Part shown: positions 22,690 to 33,614 of the stretch, piece after piece | How the letters are laid out: every line of letters starts with the position of its first letter | Numbering within the stretch: the first letter of the stretch is position 1 | NCBI GenBank assembly: GCA_949752745.1 | Contig: OX457025.1 | Location: 94,298,804-94,362,803, forward strand | DNA length: 64,000 bases | Direction: 5' to 3' | Source: Protula sp. h YS-2021 | Taxonomy: Eukaryota > Annelida > Polychaeta > Sabellida > Serpulidae | Notes under the pieces: generated by a model | What the model was told of the DNA's origin: nothing | The model's database searches: none | Seen by the model: the letters and a program-made list of their open reading frames with translations, nothing else | Made by a program: the position numbers and the translations under genes

Positions 22690-24930
22690 CTGAACGTAAC
22701 TTTTTCATAATTTTAATACACAAAAACGTGTTTCCCCGGATCGAAGCTGCCCGAAAAGGGATGTTGGAGAGGTTGGGTTTTGAAGATTCATGTATTTACC
22801 CACATTTACGCAATTTTAGAAAAAAATTATTAAAATTCCCCCATTTCGGCATTTTTTTTTGTCATATGCGAAAAAAGCAAAGACCAGGTGGAGAAGCACC
22901 TAAGCAACTTCTGATTAAAATTTTATAACTATTTGAAAAAGACTGAGAGAAATGAATAGTTTGACAATTCAGTTATTTACTACCATTTATTCCAGCTTTT
23001 GCCAAACTTCAAAGTTCCGCCATTTCGGCAGTTTTTGGCGAACCGCGAAAATAAAAATAATGGCCTGGTAGGCGAACCCCTGGGGAACATCCCTTCGTAA
23101 TATCTAAACGATTGGAGTAAAACTGTAGGAGGGGTAGCATTTTAAAACTGGGTCAAAACGGGCACAAAAAGTGCCGCCATTTTGTCCGTTTTTCGTCACT
23201 CGTCAAAAAAGGTAATAGCCAGGTGGGGGACCACCCAGGGAACATTCCTGCATAATATCAAAACGATTGAAGTAAAACTGTATGAGGAGTAGCATTTTAA
23301 AGAAAAAGTTTAACATACGTCCATACATTCAAGCCCCCTATAGGGATACGATTAACCCAGTCCGACAAAGTCGGCTGTGTTATAAAACCACATAAGTACT
23401 AATTTCCGCTCCCATAGTTCAAAATTTTAAGAAGGTAACATTATATTCCTAGCGCTAGTAACGATTTTAGTAAGAATTGGTTTTTCATCAATATTTCCAC
23501 CATTTTTCCGAATAACGCAAAAACAATAACTAGGCAAGTACCAATGACCACTATCTTTAACAAAATTTCAAGACAGTACCAAAGACTGTTCATACTAGTA
23601 GTTTAGTCTTTGACAGCATCGCCATTCCTGTGGTATGAGTTTCATTTTTCGTCAATATTTGCGCCAATTTTTCCAAATTACGAAAAAAGTAATGGCCAGG
23701 TAAGTACCAATGGTAGCTATCTTTATCTAAAATTGGAAGACAGCAATAGCCAGTTAGGCAGTAGTTTACGCTACTTTTACTTAAAATTACAATGCAATGA
23801 GGCTATTTTCCCGAAGTTCGTAATGAATTTACTGAGAGTTTTTTTGGTTGTTCGCCAAATTTTAGCCGATTTTTTGGCCAATCATCAAAAAAAGTAATAG
23901 CAAGTAAGCCAGTTATATTGCCTGCTACCTTTCAATGAAATTTCAAAAGAGTAAGACTATTTTCCTGGAGATCAGATTTTACTGGAATCTTCTTAGTTTT
24001 TCGCCAAGCTATTCGCCAATTTTTAGCCCATCACCAAATATTGTAATAGCCAGCTAAACAGCCAGGCTTGCTGCCTTTACTTGAAATCTAAAGACAGTCA
24101 GACTATTTTTATGGAGTTCGTCAAGATTTTATGGGTTTTTTTTGGTTTTTTTTTTGTTTTTTGCCAAAAATTTTTGGGAATTTTTTAGCCAATCACCAAA
24201 AACGCAACAGTAGATATTAAGGCTTGCTACCGTCAGTTACAATTTCAAGACATTAATACTATTTTCTAGGAGTTAGTTAAGGTTTAACAATTCTCAAAAA
24301 AAAATAAATAAATAAACAATTACGTTTTTCCTCCAATATTTCTGCTAATTTTTTGGTGAATCCCTTAAACAACTAATAGATAGGTGGACATCGATGCGCC
24401 CTACCTCCCACCAAAATGTAGAATGTTTCCATGAAAACCCCAGGAGATACTGTTTACAGAAAATTTTACTGAAATTATTTTTTTTTTCGCCAAAAAATCG
24501 CCGCTATTTGCCAACCACTAAAAATTCATAGCCAGTTAGGTAATATTTATTACTGCCGTTATTTAAAATTTCAAGGCAGTAACATTACTTTCCTTGAAAT
24601 GGTCAAGATTTTACGAAAAAAAGGTTTTTAGCCAATATTTTCGCTAATATTTTTTTTGCTTTGCGCCACAAGCTTAGGCAATGTTTGGCCAATCACCCAA
24701 AAAGTAATAGCCAGGTAGGTAGTACCTCCGGCTACCCTACTTTAAATGTTAACACAGTACGACTATTTTCCAGCCGTTAGTAAAGTTTTTGCTGTATTTT
24801 TTTTTGTTTTTCGCCAAAATCTGCATCAGTTTTTGACCACTCACCAAAACAAAAATGTCCAGGGACATTGTGACCAGCCGAGATCTAGTGAATCTATGAA
24901 TAAGCTTGTCTGGTTGCCGAAAGTGGTAGT
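22690..24930. repeat. Degenerate satellite array A (left block)
   Basis: Units of roughly 160-190 bp recur with the phrases 'gtaatagccaggtaggtag', 'aaaatttcaagacagtaaga', 'gattttactg' and 'cgccaatttttggccaatca'. Clear starts lie near 23213, 23691, 23895, 24043, 24529 and 24706. A block at about 23310-23385 (tacgtccatacattcaag, then cccagtccgacaaagtcggc) recurs near 27280-27345. Confidence 0.75.
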
Positions 24931-25329
24931 CATATTGTACAAGTTTGTCCAAGGACAAAGCCCCAGCTAACGTAAAGCGATAAAACTAAATCCGGCGTGC
25001 TTGAACAAGGCAATTTCCCTGAAAAATTGGGCTTCAAAGGACGAGATGGCAATGAGCTGGCTAAATAATTAATTTAGCAACGGACCCGAACATAGACCAA
25101 TAAATACATACAAAGATTTTTTTCCCAGAAAAATAACTTCGAACAACGTATCGAAATTGTATCTACACATGTGTACTGTTGACATGTACTGTCGGACATA
25201 CACAATTAGTTCAAGCAGCAGAAACGATCAAAACGACCAAACACATGTGCCTTTTGAAAAGAAGAAAACGCAGCGTCTAAATCATCATTACTTAAGTTTA
25301 ATGTTTTGGTATGTATTATTTTGCTGGGT

Positions 25330-25625
25330 TTGCATTTCCGACCAGTGCGCATGTTTTTTTAACTTGCGTTGATAAGCGGTTCGCATTTCGGACAAGTGCG
25401 CAAGTTTATTTAACTTGCGTTGATAAGCGGTTCGCATTTCGGACCACTACGCATGTTTATTTAACTTGCATTGACGCGCGGTTTGAATTTTGGACCAGTG
25501 CGCACATTTATTTAACTTGCGCCGATGCTCGGTTTGATTTCGTACCAGTGCGCACGTTTACCAAACTTGCGTCGATGCGAGGTCCGTATTTCGGACCAAT
25601 GCGCATGTTAATTCAAGTTTTGGCG
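25330..25625. repeat. 51-bp tandem repeat, about 5.5 copies
   Basis: Units such as gcgcatgtttttttaacttg + cgttgataagcggttcgcat + ttcggacaagt repeat at 51-bp spacing. The period is a multiple of three, so the + strand stays open with a 17-residue period (motif YLTCVDKRFAFRT). This open frame is a by-product of the period and not evidence of a gene. Confidence 0.85.
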
Positions 25626-25639
25626 GATCGCCTAAAAAA

Positions 25640-27270
25640 TTAATTTTTCAAGGGGGGGGGGGCCTAACTGGAGAAGAATCGTACAAAATTGGAAAGGAAT
25701 TCAATAAAAATTGTCGGAGAAGAAGCATTTTCTAAATTAAACGCCAATAAATTAAAAAAAACCCCCTCATATCGCCAATTTTTGCCGGATCGCCAAAATG
25801 AGGAATTTTTCAAAAGAGAAATACCTGGAGAATAATCGCACAAAATTTGAAAATCAGATCAAAATTGTGTGAAAAAAAAAGCTTTTTGAAAATTGGTGAC
25901 CATAAAATCACAAATGTCCCCTATTTGGCCAATTTTTGGCAGATCGCCAAAAAGAGTAAATTTTCACGACAGGCCTAGCTACAGAACAATCGTACAAAAT
26001 TGGAAAGGAATCCGATCAAAATTGTGGAAGAATCAATTTCAAAATTAGATACCAAAAAATTATAAAATGTCCCCCATTTGGCCAATTTTTGGCAGATGGC
26101 CAAAATGAGTATTTTTTGAAAATAGGCCTACCTAAGGAATATTTGTGCAAAATATGAAGAAAATCTCATCAAAATTGTGGGAGAAGAAGCATTTTGAAAA
26201 TTGGCAACCGAAAAATTTCAAATGTCCCCCATTCAACCAAATTTTGGCGGTTCGCCAAAAACAGTAATTTTTCAAGAGAGACATAATTAGGGAACAACTA
26301 TCCAAAATTGGAAATGACTCCAATCAAAAATGTGGGAGAAGAAGCAATTTGAAAATTAGACACCAAAAATTTTAAAAAATGTCCCCAATTTGGCCAATTT
26401 TTTGGCAGATCGCCAAAATGAGTAATTTTTCAAAAGGGCCTACCTAGGAAATTTGATCAAAATTGTGGGAGAAGAAGCATTTTGAAAATTGGTAACCACG
26501 AAATTACAAATGTCCCCTATTTGACCAATTTTTGGCGGACCGCCAAAAACAGTAATTTTTCAAGAGAGGTCTAACTAGAGAACAACAATTATCCAAAATT
26601 GGATAAGAATCCGATCGAAATTGTGGGAGAAGAAGCAATTTCAAAATTAGATACCAAAAAATTAAAAAATGTCCCCCATTTGGCCAACTTTTATCGGATC
26701 GCCAAATGAGTAATTTTTGAAAAGAGGCCTACCTAGGGAATATTCGTGCAAAATTTGAAGAAAATTAGATCAAAATTGTGGGAGAAGAAGCATTTTGAAA
26801 ATTGGCAACCACGAAATTACAAATGTCCCCCATTTGACCAATTTTGGGCGGATCGCCAAAAACAGTAATTTTTCAAGAGAGGTCTAACCAGAGAACAACT
26901 ATCCAAAATTGGAAAAGAATCCGATCAAAATTGTGGGAGAAGAAGCAATTTTAAAATTAGATACCAAAAAATTAAAAAATGTCCCCCATTTGGCCAATTT
27001 TTGGCGGATCGCCAAAATAAGTAATTTTTGAAAAGAGGCCTACCCAGGGAATATTTGTGCAAAATATGAAAAAAAATCTGATCAAAATTGTGGGAGAAGA
27101 AGCATTTTGAAAATTGGCAACCGAAAACTTTCAAATGTCCCTCATTTGGCCAATTTTTGGCGGATCGCCAAAAAAATAATTTTTAAAGAGAGGCCTACCT
27201 AGAGAACATTCGTGTAAAATTTGAGAGGAATCCAATCAAAACTGAAGGTGAAAAAGCATTTTAAGTAAAA
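25640..27270. repeat. Satellite array B: ~155-bp units in alternating two-type order
   Basis: About ten units, each with 'ttgtgggagaagaagca', 'aaatgtcccccatttggcc' and 'ttttggcggatcgccaaaa'. Unit starts judged by the 'tgtcccc' phrase are near 25915, 26068, 26222, 26379, 26511, 26670, 26823, 26980 and 27136. Two unit types, one with 'tcaaaattagatacc' and one with 'tgaaaattggcaacc', alternate strictly, giving a dimeric higher-order period of about 310 bp. Confidence 0.85.
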
Positions 27271-27349
27271 GTTGACACACGTACATACGTACATACAGAC
27301 GACGGATACCCCTCTATTGATAGGATAAGAACAGCCCGACATTGTCGGC

Positions 27350-27900
27350 TGGTCTAAAAAGTAATAGCCAGGTAGGTAGTAACGCCTGGTACCTTCACTT
27401 AAAATTTCAAGACAGATTGCCTTCCTGGAAATGCTTAAGACGCTACAAAGAAAAAAGGTTTTTCACCAATATTTTCGACAATTTTTGGCGAATCGCCAAA
27501 AAAGTTACAGCCAGGTAGGTGGTAACTCTTGCTACCTTCACTTTAAATTCAAACACGGGAAGACTATTTTTTAGCAGTTATTTAAGATTTTACTGAAAAT
27601 TTTCGACAGCTGGCCAATCACCAAGATTAAGATTTTACTGAAAAATTTAGCCCGTTGGTCAATCATAAAAAAAAGTAATAGCTAGGTAGTAGTAAAGCCT
27701 GCTGACTTCACTTAAAATTTCAAAACAGTAAGATTAATTTCCCACAAGGAGAATATAAGGTTTTTCGCTAATATATATTTTCGCCAATTTTTGGCGAATT
27801 GCCAAGAAAGCAATAGCCAGGTGGAAACTTATATGCCCCTACCTTCCACCAAAATTTCAAGACATTAAGGCTAAAATCCTGGGAGAATATACGATTTTCC
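27350..27900. repeat. Satellite array A (right block)
   Basis: The same phrases as the left array A (gtaatagccaggtaggtagt, ttggcgaatcgccaaaaaag) recur at about 27360, 27510, 27675 and 27808. Array B is therefore bracketed by two blocks of array A. Confidence 0.75.
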
Positions 27901-27954
27901 AACTTAAAAGCGTTTATTCGCACACACTTTTAACAACTGTTATATTCCTGCTTC

Positions 27955-28090
27955 TGAAAAAAAAAAACGCTGGGGCTAAAAAAAAAAGAACAATAAAGTA
28001 CGCTTGTGGAAAAAAGGTACGTTTTGAGGCAAAAAAAAAAGAACGATGCGGAAATAAAGACTAAATCTTTAAAAAAAAAAAGTACGATCC
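27955..28090. repeat. Right subterminal A-rich repeats
   Basis: Several A10-11 runs followed by gaacg/gaaca or gtacg (e.g. 27986, 28036, 28076). Same modules and same strand as at 21615-21775. Confidence 0.65.
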
Positions 28091-28100
28091 GGCAAGCCTG

Positions 28101-28440
28101 TGTCAAATGTCCGTCCGTCTGTCCGTCCTTCGCACTTTAAACTTGTTTCTTGTCCGAGCGATATCTCAAAAACTTTTTATCGGAGCTTCACCCAACCTTA
28201 CAGAAAAAAGTATATATAGTGTAGATGTGCAACGGGGGTTTCAATTTGTCAAATGTCCGTCCGTCTGTCCGTCCGTCACACTTTAAACTTTTTTGGTCCG
28301 GGCGATTTCTCAACACTATTCATCGCATCTTCATCAGACCTTACAGAAAGAAAGTATGTATAGTGCAGATGTGCAACGGGGGATTCAACTTGTCAAATGA
28401 CCGTCCGTCTGTCGCACTTTAAACTTTTTTTGTTGTCCCG
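28101..28440. repeat. gtccgtccgtc-type tandem repeat, ~150-bp period
   Basis: Two full units and a partial one: gtccgtccgtctgtccgtcc, cactttaaacttttttggtcc, gatgtgcaacggggg, 'caatttgtcaaatg'. This is the continuation of 21390-21599 and the insertion target of the 6.5-kb unit. Confidence 0.8.
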
Positions 28441-28542
28441 ATTAGATTTTATAAAATTTTCATTGCAATATAAGACATTTGTCATGATACTTTGAATATT
28501 TGAAGAATCACAATGTTATGCTGTAAAATCATATCGTCATAA

Positions 28543-28864
28543 GCTAATTAGCACTTTGACTTTTGTCGAAAAGTTTTTGCGTTTCGGTTGAATTCAGTTA
28601 GGATAAGGATATAAAGAAATGAAAGAAGAAAAATACGGCAAAAATCAACAAAATTCCATTTTGCCGATGTTGGTTATTAAAGGGACTGAATATATGTAAA
28701 ATAGTTTTTAAAAGATTATATGATGGTTTAAAAATTAGAAAGTGTGCAGGTTGAAAGAAAATTACAATTTTGATGTTTTTCCCTTATCATTCTTTATAAT
28801 TCACCCAAAAAATTTGCAGTCGAAACAACACCTCCACCGAAAAGACCCGAAAGTGCCAATTGGC
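28543..28864. mobile_element. 322-bp inverted-repeat element (gcyaattrgcacttt ends)
   Basis: The left end gctaattagcactttgac and the inverted right end gccaattggcactttcgg match. Further in, the motifs gcgtttcggttgaa and the inverted ttgcagtcgaaaca also pair. Similar termini occur near 831-890. There is no coding sequence. A G-rich tract (28900-28917) follows. Confidence 0.6.
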
Positions 28865-29162
28865 ATCAACAACCATTTTCTGTTTTAAGACAGTATTTTT
28901 TTTGGGGGGGGGGGAGGGGCCGCTGTTTTAAGACAAGCCTAACAGCGCGAAGTTTTTTGCGCATGTTTTAATACGTCTGAAAACAAGCCACAAAAAACTT
29001 TCTGACTGGGGCCATCTTACAGCAGACACTAACAAAATTATGTCTAAAAAAGTTTTGATGCGAGTACCCCGTACACCAAAATGCTCAGGACATGATTCAG
29101 AGAATTTTTTGTACTCACACGTATTTTACTGCCTGACGTGTTGTCTTGTCTATGCAGTCGGT

Positions 29163-29652
29163 CACTGTTTTAGTCCTAGATGACTCTTGCTGGGAAGGAA
29201 GCAAAAGTCATAGTTCCTATAATAGAACATGCCATTGACCTCAATTTGGCCAATCTCGGCGCACGACTGGGGCATCTCATAAGTTGTTCAATTATATATT
29301 ATGGCGCACAATTTTTATGGTCAGATAACAATCTTGCACTGAGAAAAAAAGATGTTTTCTTTAGATCAGGGTATAGAATCCCCATTATCACCCACAACAA
29401 TGATTCTGCAGTTGCAAAACCACTCCTTACTAAAGTTTTGTAGCTTCGCTGTGGTCGAAAACAATGCGCCAGGATACTTCTCAGTGTGTTTTTTTAAGAA
29501 AAGGCCTGCTAGTCCGAACCTCGGTGTCCTGGAACGTGTGCCGAAAGATCCATAGCCTCGAAAGTTGAGATCAATGGTCATTTCTATTACAGGAACTGTG
29601 ACCCTTTCTGACCTAGGAAGACAGAAAGGGTCCACTGGGACTAGATCACTGT
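29163..29652. mobile_element. ~490-bp imperfect palindrome (foldback MITE)
   Basis: Outer halves pair over most of their length: gtcatagttcctataataga (about 29208) pairs with the inverted tctattacaggaactgtgac (about 29582). The flanking pieces also pair ('cattgacctcaa' with 'ttgagatcaatg', 'ctcggcgcacg' with 'cgtgtgccgaaag'). No transposase and no certain target duplication. Confidence 0.6.
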
Positions 29653-29839
29653 GGGCTACTTTGCCTTGTCCCGGTGGGCGATAAATAAAGATTTTTCAGT
29701 CACAGCTTTTAAATATAGCATAATGATTCGTAATTGTGGTAAGCAAAACGCTCAGGTCAATAGATATGATTATATTCCAGGTCATATCTTGTTTCCACGG
29801 ACAGAGAACAAAAGAAATAATTGCTATCTAACATTTTAA

Positions 29840-31130
29840 TTTTGTCAACTCACCATGGCTGTTTCCGTGTATTCTTTTTGGAGTTACATTTGGACCGAAC
29901 CAGAAGGATCAAAACATCCGGTTCTGGTTTTAGTTACGCTAGAGAAAGAACAGGTTTACCCGACCCAAAAAATGTAAACAATTCAAATGGAAGGCGGGAA
30001 AATGGATGAACTGAAAATTTTTGTTCAGGGACTTGAAACTTCCAACGCCATATTATTATCCATATTTGTTTACAAAGTCCTCTTGATGGAGTACATAAAT
30101 AGCTCAATAATAGAAAGTAAACAAAGAAAACCAAAAAACTCTTACAGTTTGGCAGCCATTTTGACATTATCATGTGATGTCACGTGAGGTTAGGAACTTA
30201 ACCGGAAGTTACCTAGGGTACGGACCGTTATAACTGGTTCCAGTTGAATCTCAAAAAAACAGGTAGTTCTAGAACCAGTTATTAGACCGGTAAATAGTTA
30301 TGCCCAAAAGAATACACGCTTTGGATTTTACACTGCAAACCTGATTTTATATATGAATAACAAAATCTGGACAGATTCTTGCCGTTGTTGTCCAACAGCT
30401 GACCCCTACAGCGGTTCGGTCTTGTCATAGGTCAGCTGTTTTATAACAACGCAGATTGATTTTAAAACAAAGTAGTTCCCCCCTTTAATGAATATTATTT
30501 TGGCAAAATCCCCAGTGGGTCTGCGGAGTGAAGAGGCATTATATCAGCAGAATGAACCCCTGCAGAGGTTGGTTGTTGAACCTATTTTAAACGTAGCTCC
30601 TCTCTTTTTAGACCGGCAAACGTCTTTAATAAACGACCGGTTTCGAGTAATCCATGCGTCCTTCACCTTTCGACCATACCCCCTAAAAAACTTTGTGTTC
30701 CGTAACTTGTCGGCTTCAGTGCCGACTGTCAACAGTTGAAAGGTAAACATAAAAATTGTGTTTTATTTTTCAATCAAAAAGAATTTTATTGTAACCTTAA
30801 CAGTTTATTGAAAAAGTCTATCAAGAGCTGTTTCAAGAAGGAGAGGTCTTTGTTTTTTTTATGTAGGCGATAATACTGTTTCAGGCTATAATGCCATTGT
30901 TATAAACAGATGACCTCTCAGAGATGTCGTCGATAATACAGCATTTGTGCAATATTACAGTATTTCCAAAATGTCAGTGCTTTTAATAAACAATGTATAA
31001 CAAATATAACGCATTCTTTTTATCTCTTTAAATTTTCTATCCAGTTCTTTCTGTTTTATTCCATTATCTGCAACTGAAATCCCCCACCTGATTTAGTTCT
31101 TACGTGTCGTAAAAATGACCCGATACCAAA
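29840..31130. other. Non-coding stretch with a segment repeated at 32085-32190
   Basis: Contains a short hairpin (caacagctgacc ... ggtcagctgttt, about 30391-30441). A segment at about 30490-30600 (agtgggtctgcggagtgaag, then 'ggttggttgtt') resembles 32090-32170 (agtggatctgtggagtaaaa, then 'actggttgttt'). No gene recognised. Confidence 0.45.
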
Positions 31131-31135
31131 GCTAC

Positions 31136-31607
31136 TGTCGCCACCCTCGTAATACTGCCAATTAGAGAACCGACAGTACGACGACGGTGTCGCTTGGGGA
31201 GGTCGATAAAGGGTTGATTTACTGTGTGTTGTCACCCCAATTAGCAACACGACCCTCGTTCTCTTACTATCCGAAGAGTGGCAAAGATGCACTTTTCAGC
31301 TAGTGAAAAGCGCGCCTCTTCCAGCCTTAAATGATGTAAAGAAGAGTTAGAAAAGGTGCACTTTTTGCCAGGTTAAAAAATGCGACTCTCCGGGGCTGTT
31401 TCATTCAGAAACAGCTTGTTTAATCCAAAACTGAACTTCAATAAAAAGACATAACTTTTATCGGTGATCTTTAAATTTATTCCACTATTTCTTAACAGAT
31501 TTTCTTTCACAGCTTTCTACCTTGCTATCTTTATTCTCGGTTTTCTCAGTGGCTGTCAGGTAAAGCTCTCTCTCTTTCTTGCTCAATCTCTGTCAGTCTC
31601 TCTTTGC

Positions 31608-31641
<34 letters not shown>

Positions 31642-32032
31642 TCTCTCCAGCCTCGCCGGGGGGTTTTTATTCCTCGGCTATCCAGACAGTGACTCCCCAA
31701 ACAGCCAATGAGAAACCGAATTGACGCGCGGAGGAATCTGGACATGACAACATTGCTAATCAGTTATAAAGAAATCATAAGAAAATATTCAAAATACGAA
31801 GACAGTGGTGGAGCTCTTTCCGAAAAACGTTGCCTAAAAAGGGAATGGGTCTCGGGTCGCTGGCAACCGGAGAGTTTCGCGGCCTATTTTTTTATGCTGC
31901 CAAGTCAGTGGGACCGTATTTTTCGAGGGTCGCGTCCAGAAACCGAGCCAGGCCCGTATTCTAAAAAATCTCTTAAAAATTCACACCAAAATGTTTATAA
32001 AAGAAAGAGGGCGACAACACTAGGGTTCTCAC
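31136..32032 (-). repeat. Solo LTR of the Ty3/gypsy family, inverted
   Basis: The reverse complement runs from tgtgagaaccctag (at 32032) to ggtggcgaca (at 31136) and matches the LTR at 32292-33224 along its length. Shared parts include a (TC)n microsatellite (here about 31617-31640), 'ctgacagcc', 'aaacagc' hairpins and 'aagtgcac'. No gag or pol follows, so it is a solo LTR. Open frames inside it, rich in Ser-Leu, are microsatellite translation. Confidence 0.8.
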
Positions 32033-32291
32033 ACTACTCTAGAGTGGCTTGTGGGAACCAATTTACTCTCTTTTATGGGTACTATTTTCGCGAAATCTGC
32101 AGTGGATCTGTGGAGTAAAAAGGTGTTACACACAGCAGACCCATCCGCAGAAGAAACTGGTTGTTTTATGTAACCACTTTTGGTAGTGTCACAGCATGAG
32201 ATTGTGAGAACCCTAGGGTTGTTGCCCTCTTTCTTTTATAAATATTTTAATCGAGTATTGACAGTTTTTTAAGACAAGTCCAGTAGGCTAG

Positions 32292-32720
32292 TGTGAGAAC
32301 CCTAGGGTTGTCACCCTCTTTCTTTTATAAATATTTTGGTTTGAATTTTTAAGAGATTTTTTAGAATACGGGCCTGGCTCGGTTTCTGGACGCGACCCTC
32401 GAAAAATACGGTCCCATTGGCTTGGCAGCATGAAAAAATAGGCCCCCTACTCTCCCGGCTGCCAACGGCTCGAGAACCATTCCCTTTTTAGGCAATGTTT
32501 TTCAAAAAGAGCTCCGCCACTCTCGTCGTATTTTGAATATTTTCTTATGACTTCTTTATAACTGATTAGCAATGTTGTCGTGTCCAGATTCCTCCGCGGG
32601 TCAATTCGGTTTATCATTGGCTGTCTGGGGAATCGCTCTCTGGATAGCCGGGGAATAAAAACTCCCCGGCGAGGCTGGAGAGGCAGACAGGCAGAAAGAG
32701 AGAGGGACTGACAGAGACTG

Positions 32721-32786
<66 letters not shown>

Positions 32787-33224
32787 GGAGAGCCATAACT
32801 GACAGCCATTGAGAAAACCGAAAATAGCGTTAGAGTTAAAGATTCCAAGGTAGAAATATGTGAAGAAAATCTGAAATAGTGGGATAAATTTATAAATCAT
32901 AGATAAAAGTTAAGTCTTTTTATTGAAGTTTAGTTTGGATTAAACAAGCTGTTTCTGAAAGAAACAGCCACAAACAGTCGCACTTTTTACCTGACAAAAA
33001 GTGCACCTTTCCAACCCTTCTTTACATCACTTAAGACTGGAAGAGTCGCGCTTTCCACTAGCTGAAAAGTGCATCTTTGCCACCCTTCGGATAGTAAGAG
33101 AACGAGGGTCGTGTTGCTAATTGGGGTAGCAACACACAGTAAATCAACCCTTTATCTACCTCCCCAAGCGACACTCTCGTCGTATTGTCGGTACCTAATC
33201 ACCAGTATAACGAGGGGGACGACA
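32292..33224 (+). repeat. 5' LTR of Ty3/gypsy copy 1
   Basis: About 933 bp from tgtgagaaccctagggttgt to ggggacgaca, TG...CA as expected. It carries a (GA)n tract (about 32722-32790), the gctgtttctgaaagaaacagc hairpin core and an LTR end shared with 40165-40402. It is flanked by ctag on both sides, as is the 3' LTR end, so ctag is either a duplicated target or part of the terminus. The gag-like region begins about 660 bp downstream. Confidence 0.8.
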
Positions 33225-33353
33225 CTAGCGCAGTCAGCAGGATCTTTTCTGGATCAAATTCTTTTTATTTTTAGTCTGGAAAAGACGAACCCAAAAATTA
33301 AAAAAAAAACCGGATAGTGAGTAAAGGCTTCCTATGTTCTGTCGTTTCAATAG

Positions 33354-33614
33354 ATGAACGAGCAGAACAACAGTTCCAGGACCGTACCGAGCGACCTGCC
33401 GTCCCGCTTCTATTGTTTCGAGTGTGGGAAGATCCGTTCGTCAGCGTTCTGGGCCCACAAAGCCAACAACTGGGCGTATCAGCCGTATTTGGGGTGCAAC
33501 TCAGTGTTACGATGTCACTCGGGATCATACCACAGCTTCAAGTGCCCGGAGCGCCCCTACCGAGACAGTAGGCATTGGGATCAAATCCGCTGTCGCTGCC
33601 GATATCCGTTTTAA
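33354..33614 (+). CDS. Small Cys-rich leader ORF between 5' LTR and gag (gypsy copy 1)
   Basis: 86 codons starting MNEQNNSSRTVPSDLPSRF. It has seven Cys and several His in zinc-ribbon-like spacing: CFEC near residue 23, then GC, RCH, KC and a C-terminal RCRC, ending RHWDQIRCRCRYPF and stop. The homologous place in copy 2 (about 41185-41430) has the same start region (SSNLPASFHCFEFGK) and the same end (RHWDVICLRCRYPF and stop) around damaged middle sequence. Recovery of both ends and the stop codon in two copies suggests a once-selected small protein. It is not a known gag or pol domain, and I do not recognise the family. In copy 2 it is broken. Confidence 0.5.
   Translation: MNEQNNSSRTVPSDLPSRFYCFECGKIRSSAFWAHKANNWAYQPYLGCNSVLRCHSGSYHSFKCPERPYRDSRHWDQIRCRCRYPF

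Larger units (their letters stand above)
21600..28100. mobile_element. 6.5-kb terminal-inverted-repeat unit filled with satellite arrays
   Basis: The ends are a perfect 13-bp inverted repeat, caggcttgccgga ... tccggcaagcctg. Directly outside both is the hexamer tgtcaa (21594-21599 and 28101-28106). The flanking repeat read across the unit rejoins as ...caatttgtcaaatgtccg, which is exactly its uninterrupted form at about 28240. This identifies a genuine insertion with a 6-bp target duplication. The inside contains A-rich subterminal repeats at both ends in the same orientation, a nested TA-flanked element, and four satellite-like arrays. No protein of any transposase, helicase or polymerase family was recognised, so it appears non-autonomous. 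I cannot assign a superfamily. Confidence 0.75.

Noticed and set aside
25311..25643. 110-codon + strand frame with a 17-residue repeat
   Set aside because: The frame stays open only because the tandem period (51 bp) is a multiple of three; no start context or domain is present.
26925..27134. Phe-rich minus-strand frames in satellite B
   Set aside because: Short and repeat-derived, with no conservation beyond the repeat itself.
21600..28100. CRISPR-like or bacterial repeat array
   Set aside because: Repeats are long, degenerate and contiguous, without unique spacers, in a eukaryotic context.
21600..28100. Polinton/Maverick, based on the 6-bp target duplication
   Set aside because: No integrase, polymerase or capsid genes, and the short ends do not look like the long Polinton termini.
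29180..29443. 87-codon frame at 29.2 kb
   Set aside because: It lies inside an imperfect palindrome; its pieces recur inverted in the other arm, so it is non-coding.
32447..32900. Open frames rich in Ser-Leu on the minus strand
   Set aside because: They are translation of the (GA)n tract and LTR sequence; the same occurs in the inverted solo LTR near 31464-31724.
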